A DNA stretch of 55,854 bases from an uncultured Clostridium sp. (lineage in GTDB: Bacteria > Bacillota > Clostridia > TANB77 > CAG-508): positions 1 to 55,854 of the forward strand of contig CAKNNA010000006.1 in the NCBI GenBank assembly GCA_930989765.1. Reading direction: 5' to 3'. A program made the translations under genes and the position numbers. Under the pieces are notes generated by a model. That model saw only the letters and a program-made list of their open reading frames with translations. It did not search any database and was not told the DNA's origin. Within the stretch, counting starts at the first letter, position 1; each line of letters begins with the position of its first letter. This document shows positions 53,363-55,854 of this stretch, one piece after another.

Positions 53363-53676
53363 TAAAATCACCCCCATCATATTTTTTTTGTATTTCTTTG
53401 GCTAAATTTTTATCTTTTATTCCTATAATTGCTTTATTAGACTTGCCTATTGCTTTACTTAAATTTTCTATTGTTTGCATTATTATACATTTTATATTGT
53501 TTTCTTTGCATATATTTTGAAATTTGTTTTTTGTTCTTTCTGAGCTATTTTCTGCAATTATTACTAATTCTACTTTTTTATGGTTTATTTCATTTTCTAC
53601 ACTATCTGCCCCGAAGCATATTTTTCCGTGCTTTTGCAGATAAACCTATTAAACCTAATATTTTATTATTTACCAA
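53355..53676 (-). CDS. ylxQ: L7Ae-family RNA-binding protein YlxQ, with a +1 shift at CGG
   Basis: YlxQ is a kink-turn-binding ribosomal-protein-like factor encoded between rnpM and infB in most Firmicutes. The frame from the TTG at 53676 (AGAGGTG seven bases upstream) gives [13 protein letters not shown] and then meets GCA CGG AAA at 53628; without a shift it ends nine codons later. Skipping the C gives [36 protein letters not shown] and [14 protein letters not shown], a complete L7Ae fold of 106 residues with the conserved KAGK motif. No other frame in the gap encodes it. It overlaps both neighbours by a few bases, which implies coupled translation. Confidence 0.9.
53625..53628 (-). other. 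+1 frameshift site CGGA in ylxQ
   Basis: AAA GCA CGG AAA is read as AAA GCA (C) GGA AAA. The zero-frame CGG is codon 17. Gly is the conserved residue of the KAGK motif. Here the preceding codon (GCA) cannot easily re-pair one base forward (CAC), which argues against simple P-site slippage. Confidence 0.9.
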
Positions 53677-53926
53677 GTATTACACCTCTTAAACTTTCAT
53701 AAATTTCTTGTGATATTTTTGTTTCTAATACTTTCTCTAGCCTTTTTGATTTTATAACTTTTTCTAGACATTCTATGTTATCACATATATACGCGCCTCT
53801 TCCATCTTGTTTGCCATTTTTATCTACAAATATTTCATTATTTTTGTTTTTTACTATTCTTATTAGCTTATTTTTGTCTTTTTTTTGCATACAGCCCATA
53901 CAAGTTCTTTGTGGTAAACTTTTCAT
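53666..53926 (-). CDS. rnpM: RNase P modulator RnpM (YlxR)
   Basis: The 86-residue protein has the DUF448 signatures LPQRTCMGCMQKKDKNKLIR, DGRGAYICDNIECLEKVIKS and a basic C-terminus. YlxR/RnpM has been reported to bind RNase P RNA. I start at 53926 (MKSLPQRTC) because GGGGGAC lies just upstream; the frame opens five codons earlier. It sits between nusA and ylxQ as usual. Confidence 0.93.
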   Translation of the reverse strand: MKSLPQRTCMGCMQKKDKNKLIRIVKNKNNEIFVDKNGKQDGRGAYICDNIECLEKVIKSKRLEKVLETKISQEIYESLRGVILGK

Positions 53927-54036
53927 AGCTTTGTCCCCCATTTTATTTTATGTTTTTATTAAGTTTTTATCACTTTTTTGCTTATCTTTCTAATTATTTT
54001 TTGTTTTTTAATCTCAAATTCTTGTTTTAGTTTTCT

Positions 54037-55149
54037 TTAAGAATTTTCTTTTGCATCTACTGTTTGCTCATTTTCTGCTTCTTGCATTTTTTCTAGATAT
54101 TCTCTGAATTGTGTTTCTGATTTTATATCTATTTTCCAGTTTGTAAGTTTTGCTGCAAGTCTTGCATTTTGTCCTGATTTTCCAATTGCTAGAGATAATT
54201 GGTCATCTGGTACTATTACTTGTGCGAATTTTTCGTCTTGTTTTATGTCTACCGCTAATATTTGTGCTGGAAGTAATGCTGATGCTATATATATACTTGG
54301 GTCTTCATTCCATTCTATTACATCTATTTTTTCTCCATTTAATTCGTTTATTACATTTTGAATTCTAACTCCCTTTTGCCCTACACAAGAACCTACTGGG
54401 TCAATATTTGGGTCTGGTGAGTATACTGCAACTTTGCTTCTATAGCCTGCATCTCTTGATACACTTTTTATTTCTATTACACCTTCATATATTTCTGGTA
54501 TTTCAAATTCTAGAAGTTTTCTTACAAAATCTGGGTGACTTCTTGATACTATTACTTGTGGTGCTCCTTTTTGTCCTCTTTCTACTTCTAGTACATATCC
54601 TTTTATTTTTTGGTTTACTTTATAGTGTTCTGTTGGTATTTGTTCTTTATGTGGCATTACTCCTTCTAGTTTTCCTAGGTCCATTACTACTATGTTTTTG
54701 TCTGCTTTTTGAATTATTCCAGATACTATTTCACCTTTTCTGTCGTTAAATTCATTGAACACTATGTCTCTTTCTACTTCTCTTAGTTTTTGTATTATTA
54801 CTTGTTTTGCTGTTTGTGCCGCTATTCTTCCAAAATCTTTTGGTACAATTTCTACTTCTACTTGATCTCCTAATTTTAATGATTTATTTATTTTGTGTGC
54901 ATCTTCTAGACTTATTTCTAAAGCTGGGTCTTTTGCTACTTCCATTATTTCTTTTATTGCATATACATGTGTTGCTCCAGTATTTCTGTCTATATCTACT
55001 TTTACATTTTCTAAAGAGTCAAAGTTTCTTTTATATGCTGTAACTAGTGCTGTTTCTATTGAGTCTAAAATATATTCTTTTTTTATTCCTTTTTCTTTTT
55101 CTAATTCTTCTAAAGCTAATATTAATTCTTTATTATCTATAGCTTTCAT
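54037..55149 (-). CDS. nusA: Transcription termination/antitermination factor NusA
   Basis: NusA binds RNA polymerase and nascent RNA and affects pausing, termination and antitermination. The 370-residue protein has the N-terminal RNAP-binding domain (ELILALEELEKEKGIKKEYI), an S1 domain (GEIVSGIIQKADKNIVVMDL) and two KH domains (VGSCVGQKGVRIQNVINEL and AIGKSGQNARLAAKLTNW). No C-terminal acidic repeats, as usual in Gram-positives. AAAGGAGG precedes the ATG. Confidence 0.96.
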   Translation of the reverse strand: MKAIDNKELILALEELEKEKGIKKEYILDSIETALVTAYKRNFDSLENVKVDIDRNTGATHVYAIKEIMEVAKDPALEISLEDAHKINKSLKLGDQVEVEIVPKDFGRIAAQTAKQVIIQKLREVERDIVFNEFNDRKGEIVSGIIQKADKNIVVMDLGKLEGVMPHKEQIPTEHYKVNQKIKGYVLEVERGQKGAPQVIVSRSHPDFVRKLLEFEIPEIYEGVIEIKSVSRDAGYRSKVAVYSPDPNIDPVGSCVGQKGVRIQNVINELNGEKIDVIEWNEDPSIYIASALLPAQILAVDIKQDEKFAQVIVPDDQLSLAIGKSGQNARLAAKLTNWKIDIKSETQFREYLEKMQEAENEQTVDAKENS

Positions 55150-55163
55150 TTTTTATTCCTCCT

Positions 55164-55628
55164 TTAATTCCATTTATATACTGTTTTTATTTGAGATATA
55201 TTTTTTCTTTGCAATATTATTTCTTTGTTTTCTTCTGTTTCTATTGTTAGCTCTTCTTTATTATAACTTTTTAAATTTCCTATGTGTTCTTTTTTTCCTG
55301 TTTCATCTTTTTTGAATAGTTTTACTTGAATTTCTACTCCAATATTTTTTTCTAGTTGTGAATCCTTTCTAATTACTCTTTCTATTCCTGGTGATGATAC
55401 TTCTAAATAGTATTGTTCTTTTATATAATCTGCTTGGTCTAAAATTTCATTTATTTCATTACTAACTTTTTCACAGTCATTTAGGTCTATTCCTTCTTTT
55501 TTGTCTATAAATATTCTTAAATAATGGTCTTTTCCTTCTTTTGCATATTCTACATCATATAGTTCATAACCTATTTTTTCTATCTTGGACTTTATTAATT
55601 TTTCTACTTTTTCTTCTATATTTGCCAA
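55164..55628 (-). CDS. rimP: Ribosome maturation factor RimP
   Basis: RimP is needed for 30S maturation. The 154-residue protein has GYELYDVEYAKEGKDHYLRI, FIDKKEGIDLNDCEKVSNEI and YLEVSSPGIERVIRKDSQ, diagnostic for the family. It starts with TTG, six bases after AAGGAGG. It is the first gene of the rimP-nusA-rnpM-ylxQ-infB operon. Confidence 0.95.
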   Translation of the reverse strand: MANIEEKVEKLIKSKIEKIGYELYDVEYAKEGKDHYLRIFIDKKEGIDLNDCEKVSNEINEILDQADYIKEQYYLEVSSPGIERVIRKDSQLEKNIGVEIQVKLFKKDETGKKEHIGNLKSYNKEELTIETEENKEIILQRKNISQIKTVYKWN

Positions 55629-55656
55629 AATATACCTCCTTTTATTTGCATAAGTA

Positions 55657-55681
55657 AAGAGTGGGATTTGCTCCCACTCTT
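55657..55681 (-). promoter_or_regulatory. Leader hairpin of the rimP-infB operon
   Basis: AAGAGTGGGA and TCCCACTCTT form a perfect 10-bp stem with a five-base loop, in the untranslated leader about 20 bases before the rimP Shine-Dalgarno. It is much richer in G+C than its surroundings and has no U-tract, so an RNA regulatory or stability element is likelier than a terminator. Confidence 0.65.
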
Positions 55682-55703
55682 CTTGCCGTTTGTCTTCTTT
55701 ATT

Positions 55704-55732
55704 ATTATACCCACTTTTTTCAAAAAATGCAA
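55704..55732 (-). promoter_or_regulatory. SigA-type promoter of the rimP-infB operon
   Basis: TTGCAT (55732-55727) and TATAAT (55709-55704) are 17 bases apart on the minus strand. Transcription would begin near 55697, placing the 55657-55681 hairpin inside the leader. Beyond 55732 to the window edge I see no gene. Confidence 0.8.
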
Positions 55733-55854
55733 GTATTTTTTGAAAATTTTATGAAAAATGTGCAATTATTGATACAATTCACAGCTCAGAATAAATCGCT
55801 TTTGGGATGTACTTTGATAAAATTTATGTAATGACGAATGCGCAAGGAATAGAT

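Noticed and set aside
6112..53676. Sequencing or assembly error as the cause of the eight frame breaks
   Set aside because: Random indels would not always be a C placed before GGR at a codon boundary, nor leave all other conserved genes unbroken. None of the sites is a homopolymer of C. A motif-specific systematic error cannot be fully excluded without reads, so it is kept as the main alternative to test.
6112..53676. Simple reassignment of CGG to glycine as a normal triplet
   Set aside because: The reading frame changes after every site. A triplet reassignment would leave the frame unchanged and could not restore the downstream conserved protein.

Overview
ORGANISM. The window is very A+T-rich and carries a complete spoIIIA operon, an oxygen-sensitive class III ribonucleotide reductase, MurT/GatD, CarD and YlxM-Ffh. 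This points to a spore-forming anaerobic Firmicute of class Clostridia, probably an uncultured gut lineage. I cannot name the species. Nearly all genes lie on the minus strand. I see no tRNA, rRNA, CRISPR array or transposase gene.

LAYOUT. 150-6000: carD, dut, then rplS-trmD-rimM-khpA-rpsP-ffh-ylxM (ribosome and SRP). 6.1-11.2 kb: a heterodimeric ABC exporter and lexA. 11.5-14.3 kb (plus strand): a small membrane protein, murT and gatD. 14.3-15 kb: an HNH gene. 15.2-18.9 kb: nrdG and nrdD, with a divergent Crp/Fnr-type regulator. 18.9-24.5 kb: spoIIIAA to spoIIIAH. 24.7-27.2 kb: a large anchored protein and yebC. 27.4-31.6 kb: a decaying esterase/flavodoxin/LysR island. 31.6-39.3 kb: acyl-CoA ligase, a coiled-coil membrane protein, then fatty-acid synthesis genes fabH-fabD-fabG-fabF-accB-fabZ. 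39.5-46.7 kb: argS, galE, cysS and a class A penicillin-binding protein. 47-55.6 kb: the rimP-nusA-rnpM-ylxQ-infB-rbfA-nrnA-truB translation operon and one unknown gene.

MAIN OBSERVATION. Six genes are each split into two or three reading frames: the second ABC subunit, spoIIIAE, the coiled-coil membrane protein, fabD, the penicillin-binding protein and ylxQ. All eight breaks are the same. An in-frame CGG codon followed by A or G is met, and the conserved protein continues only if the C is skipped and the next codon is read as GGA or GGG (Gly). FabD, SpoIIIAE and YlxQ regain family-typical lengths and conserved glycines this way. In the penicillin-binding protein, neighbouring copies of a TNTSGN repeat show directly that CGGA stands where GGA is expected. 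My hand scan of all genes found only three other in-frame CGG codons. One is three codons before a stop, where the shift also gives an immediate stop. Two are in the HNH gene, which looks accessory. About 45 out-of-frame CGG triplets sit harmlessly inside intact genes. The simplest reading is that CGG is not decoded as arginine here and that ribosomes make a +1 shift at CGGR, or read it as a four-base glycine codon.

OTHER POINTS. A GTTGC-N4-GCAAC operator lies at -40.5 of the nrdD promoter and over the -35 of the regulator's own promoter. A 29-bp palindromic repeat occurs six times at gene ends and supplies the stop codon of two genes. A short hairpin element recurs upstream of spoIIIAC, fabG and cysS. 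Several start sites have unusual structured Shine-Dalgarno regions.
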